Shown one piece after another: positions 34,108 through 42,299 of a stretch of 51,819 nt of DNA (positions are counted from its first letter, which is position 1; the number at the start of each line of letters is the position of its first letter). The DNA lies in NCBI GenBank assembly GCA_017617315.1, contig JAFZWM010000041.1:1-51819 (forward strand). Reading direction: 5' to 3'. The notes below the pieces were generated by a model. The model saw only the letters and a program-made list of their open reading frames with translations. It was not told where the DNA came from and searched no databases. The stretch comes from Bacteroidaceae bacterium. GTDB taxonomy: Bacteria; Bacteroidota; Bacteroidia; Bacteroidales; Bacteroidaceae. The translations under genes and the position numbers were made by a program.

Positions 34108-34713
34108 ATGAAACAGACATTCAAAGTTTTTGTATTGGCAATTTTTGCCACATTCACATTCAACAGCGTTGCTAATGCTCAGTTCGGACTTGTTAAAGGC
34201 GTTGCCGGAGCTATGACTGCCGGAAAAAGCAAGAGCAAGGAAGTAAAGTTGGCTAACGGAAAAACCGTCAGCACCAAACGTGTGCCTATTGGCAAGACCG
34301 AAGTCATGTCGTGGATTGGCATGGACGACGATGAGACTACTGCCAACGTGTTCAAGGCAATGGTGAAGAAACAGAATAAGTATAACAACGATACTGACGC
34401 CCGTAGGAAGGTGAGCGACGAAAACAAGGGCGAAATCCTTATGGTTGGCTTGCTTGCCGAAGATTGGACCTATTCGCGCACAAACTTGGGCGACATCACA
34501 AGCCGCTCTATTCCTTTCTTCTATGTTATGAAGAACAAGGACGGAAATTTCGTAACCGATAAGTTCTGGGCCACCCAGAAGTTCAATGGCGTATCGTACG
34601 ATGCCTTTACCGTCGATCCTATTATGAGCGGCACGGCAGATGCAAACAAATATTGGCGAATAATCGTCGACTGGACTGATGAGGATACAGCTAAGTATTC
34701 GCAGGCCAAGTAG
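34108..34713 (+). CDS. Secreted protein of unknown function
   Basis: 201 residues from ATG 34108, which begins a signal peptide (MKQTFKVFVLAIFATFTFNS, then VANAQ). The mature protein starts FGLVKGVAGAMTAGKSKSKE and later has VMSWIGMDDDETTANVFKAM and YWRIIVDWTDED. I recognise no family. It is monocistronic with its own -7 box and a hairpin 22 nt after the stop. It is probably periplasmic or surface-associated. Confidence 0.75.
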   Translation: MKQTFKVFVLAIFATFTFNSVANAQFGLVKGVAGAMTAGKSKSKEVKLANGKTVSTKRVPIGKTEVMSWIGMDDDETTANVFKAMVKKQNKYNNDTDARRKVSDENKGEILMVGLLAEDWTYSRTNLGDITSRSIPFFYVMKNKDGNFVTDKFWATQKFNGVSYDAFTVDPIMSGTADANKYWRIIVDWTDEDTAKYSQAK

Positions 34714-34735
34714 ATAGATTCGGCTAAAAAGATAA

Positions 34736-34765
34736 AATCCCCGTTGGCTCGAACCGGTGGGGATT
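34736..34765 (+). terminator. Possible terminator hairpin
   Basis: AATCCCCGTTGG pairs with CCGGTGGGGATT (12 bp with three G-U pairs) around a short loop. The T-run starts only after a few bases, so it is weaker than the others here. Confidence 0.5.
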
Positions 34766-34817
34766 GCTTCATTTTTAATGGATTATATAACAAAATCAAT
34801 TTTTATAACAAAGATTT

Positions 34818-36200
34818 ATGGCTTATCAAGAACAACAAACAACGGGTTACGGAACCCGAGTAGGAAGATCGTTTAAGGCTATCGGCAGCGGAATTCTGCT
34901 GTTCTGCATCGGAACAGGACTTCTTTGGTGGAACGAAGGTCGCGCGGTAAAGACTGCTAGGATGCTCGAAGAGGCTGGCGGAGCTTATGTCGAGATGGAG
35001 AATCCAAACAAGAAGGACGCATCGCTCGATGGCGAACTTATTTGCGGAACGGCTCTGGCTACAACCGAGGATTCGCTGAGCGACAGTCAGTTTGGCGTTG
35101 GCGCAAAGGCTATCGCATTGCATCGCAAGGTTGAGTATTACCAGTGGGTTGAACATACTGACGAGAAGAAGGAAGACAAGCTTGGCGGTAAGGAGGTTAC
35201 AACCACAACATACACATATTCAAAGAAATGGGTAAGCAGTCCTGTTGAGTCATCTGAGTTTAAAGACCCTGCATATCAGAAGAAGAACACGGTTCTGACA
35301 ACCGTAGAAGAGTCTGACCAGTATGCCGAGAACGTAAAGTTTGGTGCATATAAGCTGAATGAGAGTCTTATCCATTCAATCTCTTCTCGCGAAGGATTGG
35401 ATTTGGCAATCAGCGAAGACCTTCTGAAAGAGCTCGACAAGAGTGCTCAGACGGCTTATGAGCGTTTCTACGGCGTTAAGAAGTCGGCTCAGCAGTCGGC
35501 AGAGCAGCAGCCAGCCGAGACTGCCGTTCTTTCTGATTCGGCCAAGGCGGTAGCCGATTCTCTGAAGGCTGTAAACGACAGCATCATCAAGAATGCCGTA
35601 AACAAGAAAGATTTGGAATATGTTCATCAGGCCGGAAACGTGCTTTATTTCGGTCGTGTTCCGGGCTCTCCAGAAGTGGGTGATGTCCGCGTAACATTCG
35701 AGCAGGTTGTTCCAGCCAAGGTTACGGTTATGGCAGTTGTCGATGGTGAGACATTCAAGGCTTTCAAGGCAAAGAACGGCAAGCGATTCCAGACTCTTGT
35801 GATGGGCAAGAAGACTGGCGATGAGATTATCGAGTCTGAAGAGGAGTCTAACGGATTCTGGCTTTGGGTTTGGCGCGGTGTTGGAACTCTGCTTGTAATT
35901 GGCGGTCTTAACGGCATCTTCGGTTTCATTGAGACGCTTTTGAAGGTTGTTCCGTTTATTGCCGGCATCTTCGGATGGGGCGTTGGTGTTGTATGCAGAA
36001 TTGTGGGCATTGTGTGGTCGCTCATCGTCATTGCCGTTGCATGGCTCTTCTATCGTCCTATCTTGGGCATCACGTTGCTGGTAATATCGGGTTTCCTTAT
36101 TTGGGTATTTGCCTTCAAGGGCAAGGAGAAACTGAAGGAACTGGCAGCCAAGGCAAAGAAATCCGAGTCTGCAAGTGCGCCGTCAGACAATAACGCATGA
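34818..36200 (+). CDS. TMEM43 family membrane protein
   Basis: 460 residues. The N-terminal membrane segment at about 22-41 ends in LLWWNEGRAVKTA, a hallmark of the TMEM43 family. A large extracytoplasmic domain follows (including VEYYQWVEHT and KKWVSSPVESSEF), with a low-complexity Gln/Ala/Glu-rich segment near residues 222-245. The C-terminus has a cluster of about four membrane segments from about residue 340 to 435. Eukaryotic TMEM43 is a nuclear-envelope and ER protein; the bacterial role is unknown. It is the most clearly ancient-family membrane protein in this region. Confidence 0.88.
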   Translation: MAYQEQQTTGYGTRVGRSFKAIGSGILLFCIGTGLLWWNEGRAVKTARMLEEAGGAYVEMENPNKKDASLDGELICGTALATTEDSLSDSQFGVGAKAIALHRKVEYYQWVEHTDEKKEDKLGGKEVTTTTYTYSKKWVSSPVESSEFKDPAYQKKNTVLTTVEESDQYAENVKFGAYKLNESLIHSISSREGLDLAISEDLLKELDKSAQTAYERFYGVKKSAQQSAEQQPAETAVLSDSAKAVADSLKAVNDSIIKNAVNKKDLEYVHQAGNVLYFGRVPGSPEVGDVRVTFEQVVPAKVTVMAVVDGETFKAFKAKNGKRFQTLVMGKKTGDEIIESEEESNGFWLWVWRGVGTLLVIGGLNGIFGFIETLLKVVPFIAGIFGWGVGVVCRIVGIVWSLIVIAVAWLFYRPILGITLLVISGFLIWVFAFKGKEKLKELAAKAKKSESASAPSDNNA

Positions 36201-36297
36201 AAAGAATGATTATAGCTATGGCTCTGTGCCTGTGTACCTTTCGATGGTATGCAGGCGCAGAACTTTTTCGTTTTTGAAACGTAATCGGTTATCTCTT

Positions 36298-36328
36298 TTT
36301 GACAAAACATTAGAATTTACTATCTTTG
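36298..36328 (+). promoter_or_regulatory. Full Bacteroides-type promoter
   Basis: TTTG at 36298-36301 and TATCTTTG at 36321-36328 are separated by 19 nt, an exact fit to the TTTG-N19-21-TAnnTTTG consensus of the Bacteroidota primary sigma factor. It lies 35 nt before the lipoprotein start and likely drives the four-gene run to 39494. Confidence 0.8.
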
Positions 36329-36363
36329 CCCTTTCGGACGAAAACTAAATATAAAATGTATCT

Positions 36364-36933
36364 ATGAAGAAATTGATATTTCTGGCAATCGTTGCCGTAA
36401 TGATGCTTTCAGCCTGCGGAAGCAAGACGAACAATGTTGCTGAAACTGCAGAAACTGCCGACAGTCTGACAACCGATTCGGCAGAGGCTAAGGCTGCACC
36501 AGGCATAAACTTAGATTCGGTAAAGCATACCAAAGACTATATCGCTCAGCGCATCGACACCATTTATAAATATAAGAATGACGGGCTTTACTGCTCCGAA
36601 CGTTATTGTGCGCTCCAGTCCGAAGTGATTAAGTTGAGCGATGAGCGTGACGAAATATATTTCGATGGCGACCATTGGATAAACGGTCAGGACATTGACC
36701 CGAAATGGAGCTATAAAGTAAAGAAAATTGAACTCGAAGGAGACTCGGTTGCATGGGCAGACATTACGATTCATAATTTCAGCGACAGCCGCGTAAAACT
36801 CAGACTATTGTACGAGCGTGGCGACTGGTTTGTTGACGATTTCTGTTTCTTTTACAAGGAAGACGGAACGATAAAAGAGATTCGTGAACTGGAGGGAATG
36901 AAAGAATACATTTCTGCCAACCGCAAGAAATAG
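36364..36933 (+). CDS. Lipoprotein, DUF3828/NTF2-like (copy 1)
   Basis: 189 residues with a lipoprotein signal (KKLIFLAIVAVMMLSAC, Cys about residue 18). After a low-complexity linker rich in Ala, Thr and Asp, the domain has IDTIYKYKNDGLYCSERYCA, DSVAWADITIHNFS and KLRLLYERGDWFVDDF, the pattern of NTF2-like DUF3828 domains. It likely sits at the envelope. The next gene encodes a relative, 9 nt downstream. Confidence 0.72.
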   Translation: MKKLIFLAIVAVMMLSACGSKTNNVAETAETADSLTTDSAEAKAAPGINLDSVKHTKDYIAQRIDTIYKYKNDGLYCSERYCALQSEVIKLSDERDEIYFDGDHWINGQDIDPKWSYKVKKIELEGDSVAWADITIHNFSDSRVKLRLLYERGDWFVDDFCFFYKEDGTIKEIRELEGMKEYISANRKK

Positions 36934-36942
36934 AAAAAAGAA

Positions 36943-37521
36943 ATGAGAAAGATATTGTTTTTGCTGTCGTTTCTGCTGCTTGTTTGCTCTTGTGGCAACA
37001 AAACGCAGAAATCGGCTCAGGAAAAAGACTCGACGGCCGTTGCGGTTGCCGGGAAAGAAGTCGGCGATGCCGAGAAAGAAAAGGCTCTCCGAGGCTATCC
37101 CGCTCTTGTGTATGCCAAGGTAAACAAAGTCCTCTCGCAACAGGTTGTTAATCTGGCAGAACTCGATACGGCTTTCTTTGCCAAGAGTTACCTCGATTTG
37201 AAGGCTGAGGTTCTGAAAGTACAGGACGGCAAGCCTTTCGACGAACTTTTCTTTGTGGAGTACATGCCGTTTTCGCAAGGATTGTGCCCGCCGATTATTA
37301 TTTCGGATGTTAAGATTGAGTCGTTTAATGACAACAAAGCCGAAGTATTCTTTACAATGAATAGCGAAGGCGGCGATGAGAGCGATTCGGTAAAAATGTG
37401 GTGGCATCTTGAATATGCCAATGGCGAGTGGCGCATTGACGACTGGGACAACTATCTGGAAGAAGATGATTACGGAATTGTAAAAAGAATGCGCGAATAT
37501 TTGCAGAAGAATAAAAAATAG
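36943..37521 (+). CDS. Lipoprotein, DUF3828/NTF2-like (copy 2)
   Basis: A 192-residue diverged paralogue of the preceding protein. Lipoprotein signal RKILFLLSFLLLVCSC; charged linker; then VNKVLSQQVVNLAELDTAFF, KIESFNDNKAEVFFTMNS and VKMWWHLEYANGEWRIDDWD, the same final strand-turn motif (GxWxxDD). It ends MREYLQKNKK where copy 1 ends MKEYISANRKK, which supports common descent. Function unknown. Confidence 0.72.
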   Translation: MRKILFLLSFLLLVCSCGNKTQKSAQEKDSTAVAVAGKEVGDAEKEKALRGYPALVYAKVNKVLSQQVVNLAELDTAFFAKSYLDLKAEVLKVQDGKPFDELFFVEYMPFSQGLCPPIIISDVKIESFNDNKAEVFFTMNSEGGDESDSVKMWWHLEYANGEWRIDDWDNYLEEDDYGIVKRMREYLQKNKK

Positions 37522-37523
37522 GG

Positions 37524-38432
37524 ATGATGAGAAAAATATCAGCGTTAGTAGTATTATGTCTGTGCTTTTGTGTGAGTGTAAAGGCGCAGAATAAATACGA
37601 ACGAAAGGATTACACTTTTAAGGTAACGAAAGAGACGAATTCAAGTGGCGAGGTGGACAAGGTTAGTCTTTTTGCTTATGTTGGCAAGCAACTCGTCAAA
37701 AAGTACACCTTCGAAGTTCTTTCGCCTGTTCCTAAAGACCTTGCCGAAAGCATCGGTAGCATCTCGGAGGATGACATCAATTTCGACGGATATCCCGACA
37801 TTGACATCTATCTGGGCAATATTGGCGGAGGTGCCAATAACACCCAGCACGAGGCTATGCTCTGGAATCAGAAAAAACATTGCTTCGAAGTGCCAGAGGG
37901 ATACAGCGGTATTGGCGAGCCGCAATTTGACGGCGAGAAGAAAATCATCTTCACAACGTTGAGTGCAGGTCCTGATGCGCGCGTAACGACTTATTACCGT
38001 TGGCAAGGCAGCACGCTTTGCGAATATCTCTCTGACACCTGGAAGATTGACGATGACAAGGTAGTTGATTTCAGCGGAATGTTGAATCTGCCTCTGCAAA
38101 GGCTTGATGCAAAGCTGAACGGGCGCATTCCTGTCATCATCGCTTTTCAGAAAGATGCAGAGGGAATCGTAGCTGGCTACATCTACTATCCGCGTGCCAA
38201 GAATCCTGCGCCAATCATGATAAAAGGCGTTTTCGACAGAGGCATTTACGACCTCAGCGAACGGCAGCCAGATGGAAGTACGACAGGCTACATCTGCCTG
38301 AAATGCGATGAGAATATGAACTGGAGCGGCTCGTGGGCTAATCCTACGACACATAAAGAGCTGAAACTGACGGATATATACTTTAGTCACGAAGTTCCAA
38401 AGTGGTTCACAAAGTCATTGCTTGCAGACTAA
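37524..38432 (+). CDS. Secreted protein with XAC2610-type / FG-GAP-like domain
   Basis: 302 residues with a signal peptide (RKISALVVLCLCFCVSVKAQ); the ATGs at 37524 and 37527 are both possible. The block EDDINFDGYPDIDIYLGNIG, with its Asp-rich turn, is typical of XAC2610-related and FG-GAP calcium-binding beta-propeller modules. It continues with NTQHEAMLWNQKKHCFEVPE. Probably periplasmic or surface-located. It is 2 nt after the DUF3828-like gene and 39 nt before the ATPase gene, so it is part of the operon. Confidence 0.78.
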   Translation: MMRKISALVVLCLCFCVSVKAQNKYERKDYTFKVTKETNSSGEVDKVSLFAYVGKQLVKKYTFEVLSPVPKDLAESIGSISEDDINFDGYPDIDIYLGNIGGGANNTQHEAMLWNQKKHCFEVPEGYSGIGEPQFDGEKKIIFTTLSAGPDARVTTYYRWQGSTLCEYLSDTWKIDDDKVVDFSGMLNLPLQRLDAKLNGRIPVIIAFQKDAEGIVAGYIYYPRAKNPAPIMIKGVFDRGIYDLSERQPDGSTTGYICLKCDENMNWSGSWANPTTHKELKLTDIYFSHEVPKWFTKSLLAD

Positions 38433-38471
38433 AAAAGAATGAATTTTAAATGGTAAATTGTAAAAGATAAT

Positions 38472-39494
38472 ATGGAAATTCCAAAAGATTTAGGCACAAA
38501 AATCTTCAAGGGCTGCGGATGTATTTCTATCGGCGTCGTGGTTCTGCTGGTTGCCTTTGTTGCATGGGTTATCAGTCTGCCCGACGTGGAGGAATCTGAT
38601 GAGAAAAAAGAAGTTCAGAAAACCGAACAGACCGAGAAGAAAGACAGCGTCGTTGTTAATGCTCCGTTGGAGGGCGACCCTTACAAGGAACTCGACGAAC
38701 TTATTGGTCTTGAACAGGTTAAGGATGAAGTACGCTCGCTTGCAAACTTCGTGAAGTTGCAGAAACAGCGCGAGAAGAAAGGACTGAAAGTTCCGAAGAT
38801 GTCGCTGCATCTTGTCTTTACCGGAAATCCCGGAACGGGTAAGACTACCGTGGCGCGCATCGTTGCCCGAATCTATAAGGACTTGGGCGTGCTGAAGAAA
38901 GGCCATACCGTAGAGACCGACCGCTCCGGACTGGTTGCAAACTACGTTGGTCAGACGGCTACAAAGACTAATGCCGTGGTCGATTCGGCTCTTAACGGCG
39001 TTCTGTTTATCGATGAGGCTTACGCGCTCGTGCCCGATGCCGGTGTAAAGCAGGACTACGGTCAGGAAGCCATCTCGACCTTGCTTAAACGCATGGAAGA
39101 CGACCGCGACAAGCTTGTTGTGATAATTGCCGGATATACCAACGAAATGAAGCGGTTCATCGACTCCAATCCCGGACTTCAGTCGCGTTTTAACCGGTAT
39201 ATCAGTTTTCCCGACTATTCTTCGCGCGAACTTGGCGACATTTTCAAGATGTATGTAAAGAAGAACGAATACACGCTTGCGCCAGATGCCGAAAAGTATC
39301 TGAAGACAAGGCTCGACAGCGTTGTGCGCCACAAAGACCGAAACTTCGGAAATGCGCGATATGTTCGCAACGTGTTCGAGAAGAGCATCCAGCGGCAGGC
39401 AAACCGACTGTCGAACCAGAAAAACTTGAACACCACTCAGCTAACCGAACTCACAAAGAGCGACATACGCGAGGCGTTCAACAGTTGCAAATAA
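38472..39494 (+). CDS. Membrane-anchored CbbX/SpoVK-like AAA+ ATPase
   Basis: 340 residues. One membrane helix at about 17-35 and an acidic/basic linker precede an AAA+ domain of the CbbX/CfxQ/SpoVK type. The Walker A motif is GNPGTGKT at about 118-125, a pore-loop YVGQT follows at about 158-162, Walker B is LFIDEA at about 178-183, and the arginine-finger region is LQSRFNRYISFPDY. The usual family members are soluble; the N-terminal anchor would place the ring at the inner membrane with the ATPase in the cytoplasm. Substrate unknown. The upstream lipoproteins and secreted protein suggest an envelope role. Confidence 0.88.
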   Translation: MEIPKDLGTKIFKGCGCISIGVVVLLVAFVAWVISLPDVEESDEKKEVQKTEQTEKKDSVVVNAPLEGDPYKELDELIGLEQVKDEVRSLANFVKLQKQREKKGLKVPKMSLHLVFTGNPGTGKTTVARIVARIYKDLGVLKKGHTVETDRSGLVANYVGQTATKTNAVVDSALNGVLFIDEAYALVPDAGVKQDYGQEAISTLLKRMEDDRDKLVVIIAGYTNEMKRFIDSNPGLQSRFNRYISFPDYSSRELGDIFKMYVKKNEYTLAPDAEKYLKTRLDSVVRHKDRNFGNARYVRNVFEKSIQRQANRLSNQKNLNTTQLTELTKSDIREAFNSCK

Positions 39495-39496
39495 TT

Positions 39497-39550
39497 AAAA
39501 TCTCTGCCCCTTTCCGAAAAGAGTGGGGCAGAGATTTTTTCATTTTTTTG
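39497..39550. terminator. Strong terminator
   Basis: AAAATCTCTGCCCC (39497-39510) pairs perfectly with GGGGCAGAGATTTT (39535-39548), 14 bp with a 24-nt loop, followed by further Ts. Confidence 0.9.
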
Positions 39551-39758
39551 CCCATGATGAAACGATTCAAAATGTTTTATCTTGTGGCTGAAATGTTAAA
39601 GTTTATGTTGCGATTGTTTTATGCGCTGATGTTTTGAAATATAACATTTTATCGATTTGTTGTGCAAGAAACTTTTTGTTTCGGTTAAAAAAGTATCATG
39701 AATTTTAATTTTATCAAAAAACTTTGTAGAATATATCAAAAAACTAATACATTTTATT

Positions 39759-39766
39759 TACCTTTG
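39759..39766 (+). promoter_or_regulatory. Bacteroides-type -7 box
   Basis: TACCTTTG matches TAnnTTTG, 54 nt before the start codon of the GGDEF/HD-GYP gene. No -33 match at the expected spacing. Confidence 0.55.
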
Positions 39767-39820
39767 TAAAGAAAATATGCTTTGATATAAAAGTTAGATT
39801 TAGAAGTCTGAGTTTACCTT

Positions 39821-42271
39821 ATGGATAAGGATGCCTTTTATAAAGGAATTTTGAAAGAGAACAGACGATTAAAAAAGAAGGTTTTTGAATTGTCTTCTAC
39901 CGACTCGCTAACAGGATTGTATAACCGCTCCTATGGCGAGAAAGCGGTTTGTCGTCTGTTAAAGTCTGGCATGCGAGGCTTTTTCTGCCTTTTTGATTGC
40001 GACGATTTCAGACTGATTAACTATAGGTTCGGTCATGAGGTTGGCGACATCGTGCTGATAAAGATAGCCTCTGTTCTACGGAAAGCATTGTCTGAACAGA
40101 CAATAATTGCACGAGTCGGAGCTGATGAATATATGTTCTTCATACCTTTCAGCTCGGGATATTCGAATTTTGAGGCAAGTGTGCAATGCCGTGAGTTCTT
40201 CTCTGTTTTCAACAGCGAGCGAGTGCCCGAACTGAAGGGCTATCGCCCAAATTTCAGCGTGGGCACATGCGAGTATTTGCCTGAGTCGGGCATGACGTTC
40301 GAAACGTTGTACAAGACAGCATCCGAATGTCTGAAGAAAGCCAAGGAGTTTGAAGGCAACTACTTGTATAATAACGTAACGGGCGGCGTTCCGGATATTG
40401 CACGGGCATTCCAGTTGCTGCGCGAAGACCGCACCTTGTACAATGAACTTAACGACCTCCTTTTCACCATTTCCGACGAGTCAAAATGGCTCGAATTCGT
40501 GGAGCGGAGCGCGAATGTAAAGGGGTCGATGTACACAAACAAACAGCGTCAGATTGACCAAATTGTGCAGTATTACAAGCGCGACGACCTGAAGGAAAAC
40601 GACTACGAACTGCTCTTCGACCTTGTGCAGAAAAACTGCGATGTGCTCGATGCCTCTATGATAGAGCAGTTCGTTGGGCAAATTTTGCAGCCGTATTACG
40701 AGTCCAAGCCTTTAACGCCCGAAACGCGAGACTACCTGGTGCGCATATATCTGCTGATGGCAGAAGCCTGCATAGCCGTGTATAGGCTTGGCGACGAGGG
40801 ACTTTGTGGCTATTGCCTGGAATATCTTCGAAAGTGCATCAGCACCGCCGAAGGCTTTCCGAAGGGCAGTCTGCCGTTTGAGTGCAAGTTCTATGCCATG
40901 TGCCATCTGATAGGCCATTTCGACCTGTTGGATAAGTTGGAATTGACTGCGGAGGAACGCTTCGGCTACTATCTTCAGGTTGTGGAACTGCTGAAGGGCA
41001 AGGACGCTCTCACTCTGCGCCCGGGCTACATGCGCAGATATAACGACTTTCTGATAAACAACGCTGCGCTGTATCCGCTGATGCGCGCATCGCTCATTGC
41101 TTCGAAAGACAAAATTCCGGCAGCCGACAAGGACGAACTGAAACGGCTGCTCACATTCATTGTGCAGCATTCGGCCGATGGCGTGATTGACTCTAACGTT
41201 GGTGGGGAAGAGTACACATATTTCAATAAGATGATGTACAGACTTCTTTTCCATCATCACAAGAGTACAGAGATTGTGTTTGAGTTGCACCGCCACATGG
41301 TAGAGTTTATAGGCCTCGACAAGAAGGTGGTGGATACAACCGAGCTTACGGCTTTGAGCAGTTTGCTCTACCTTGGTTCTAAGGCGCTTAGCAATTCCGA
41401 TTTGGACGTCGAGGAGAAGCGTATGGTTGTGCTTGCCGCATGGCGGATGATTCTGTACATCTTTGTCCGCAGGCGTAACGGTGCGATGGACTATCAGGTT
41501 GAATTCCTTTCGTGCAACATGCTCAGAAGCATACTGGCTTCCGACGACATCACCGCTGCTGACAAGATGCAGTATCTGCCTAAGTCGTTGTGCGTGTTTA
41601 TGATAAACACATACGCGCACAGCGCGGCTTTGGCCATATATGTAAACATTGTAACCGAGAATATCATCGACAATTATCCCGAGCTGCTGCTTGGCGCGTT
41701 TGACGGCTACAACACCGTCGACGATATCAGGGAGCACCGCAAAGACATACTCAAATTCATGGGCGAGGCATGCATCCTGCACGACATCGGCAAAATCTAT
41801 CAGACATCCATCATCACCAATACCTTCCGCAAGCTTACCGAGCACGAGATGATACTCGTAAGGATGCATCCGATGATGGGATATGAGATGGTAAAAGGCT
41901 GTTCCGACCTGTGCAAGTATCGCGAAATCATGCTTGGACATCACAAGTGGTACAACGACTCGGAGGGATATCCAAAAGAGTTTTGCAATAGCGGCTATCC
42001 GAAGAAAGTCCTTGTCGACATCGTGTCGATATGCGACTCGCTCGAGGCCGCGACAAATCATATAGGGCGCAATTACCGCAAGGTGAAGCCTTTCAGCGCT
42101 ATAATTGACGAATTCCTTGAAATGAGTGGAACACGATATAATACAGAGATACTAAAAACTATAGTAAGTACCCCCGAGATATACTGCAAGCTGAGGCAGA
42201 TGGTAGACGTGAGTTGGAAGTCTGTCTATCGCGAGCTGTTCCGGGACATTGTAATTGAATTTACTCATTGA
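39821..42271 (+). CDS. Degenerate GGDEF plus HD-GYP-type protein
   Basis: 816 residues without membrane segments. The N-terminal GGDEF domain (about residues 24-190) has STDSLTGLYNRSYG but its active-site loop reads RVGADEYMFF (residues about 98-107), so it is GADEY instead of GG[DE]EF and probably inactive or regulatory. A helical middle of about 450 residues follows. The C-terminal HD domain shows HDIGK (His654, Asp655), a further His in RMHPMMGYEM, and GHHKWYNDSEGYP (about 706-718), the HHxxW-D-x-GYP pattern of HD-GYP phosphodiesterases. It may hydrolyse cyclic di-GMP. The next gene encodes a canonical GGDEF enzyme. Confidence 0.85.
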   Translation: MDKDAFYKGILKENRRLKKKVFELSSTDSLTGLYNRSYGEKAVCRLLKSGMRGFFCLFDCDDFRLINYRFGHEVGDIVLIKIASVLRKALSEQTIIARVGADEYMFFIPFSSGYSNFEASVQCREFFSVFNSERVPELKGYRPNFSVGTCEYLPESGMTFETLYKTASECLKKAKEFEGNYLYNNVTGGVPDIARAFQLLREDRTLYNELNDLLFTISDESKWLEFVERSANVKGSMYTNKQRQIDQIVQYYKRDDLKENDYELLFDLVQKNCDVLDASMIEQFVGQILQPYYESKPLTPETRDYLVRIYLLMAEACIAVYRLGDEGLCGYCLEYLRKCISTAEGFPKGSLPFECKFYAMCHLIGHFDLLDKLELTAEERFGYYLQVVELLKGKDALTLRPGYMRRYNDFLINNAALYPLMRASLIASKDKIPAADKDELKRLLTFIVQHSADGVIDSNVGGEEYTYFNKMMYRLLFHHHKSTEIVFELHRHMVEFIGLDKKVVDTTELTALSSLLYLGSKALSNSDLDVEEKRMVVLAAWRMILYIFVRRRNGAMDYQVEFLSCNMLRSILASDDITAADKMQYLPKSLCVFMINTYAHSAALAIYVNIVTENIIDNYPELLLGAFDGYNTVDDIREHRKDILKFMGEACILHDIGKIYQTSIITNTFRKLTEHEMILVRMHPMMGYEMVKGCSDLCKYREIMLGHHKWYNDSEGYPKEFCNSGYPKKVLVDIVSICDSLEAATNHIGRNYRKVKPFSAIIDEFLEMSGTRYNTEILKTIVSTPEIYCKLRQMVDVSWKSVYRELFRDIVIEFTH

Positions 42272-42299
42272 TTTTATTGAAAGAGAACTTGAAAAAACT

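Larger units (their letters stand above)
39495..39820. other. Intergenic region with terminator and promoter element
   Basis: 326 nt between the ATPase and the GGDEF/HD-GYP gene. It holds the terminator at 39497-39550 and a -7 box at 39759-39766; the rest is AT-rich without a recognisable gene. Confidence 0.7.

Noticed and set aside
38490-39332. A 280-codon open frame on the - strand
   Set aside because: It is antisense to the AAA+ ATPase with intact Walker motifs; no domain is seen.
40712-42061. A 449-codon open frame on the - strand
   Set aside because: It lies wholly antisense to the GGDEF/HD-GYP gene and shows no recognisable domain.
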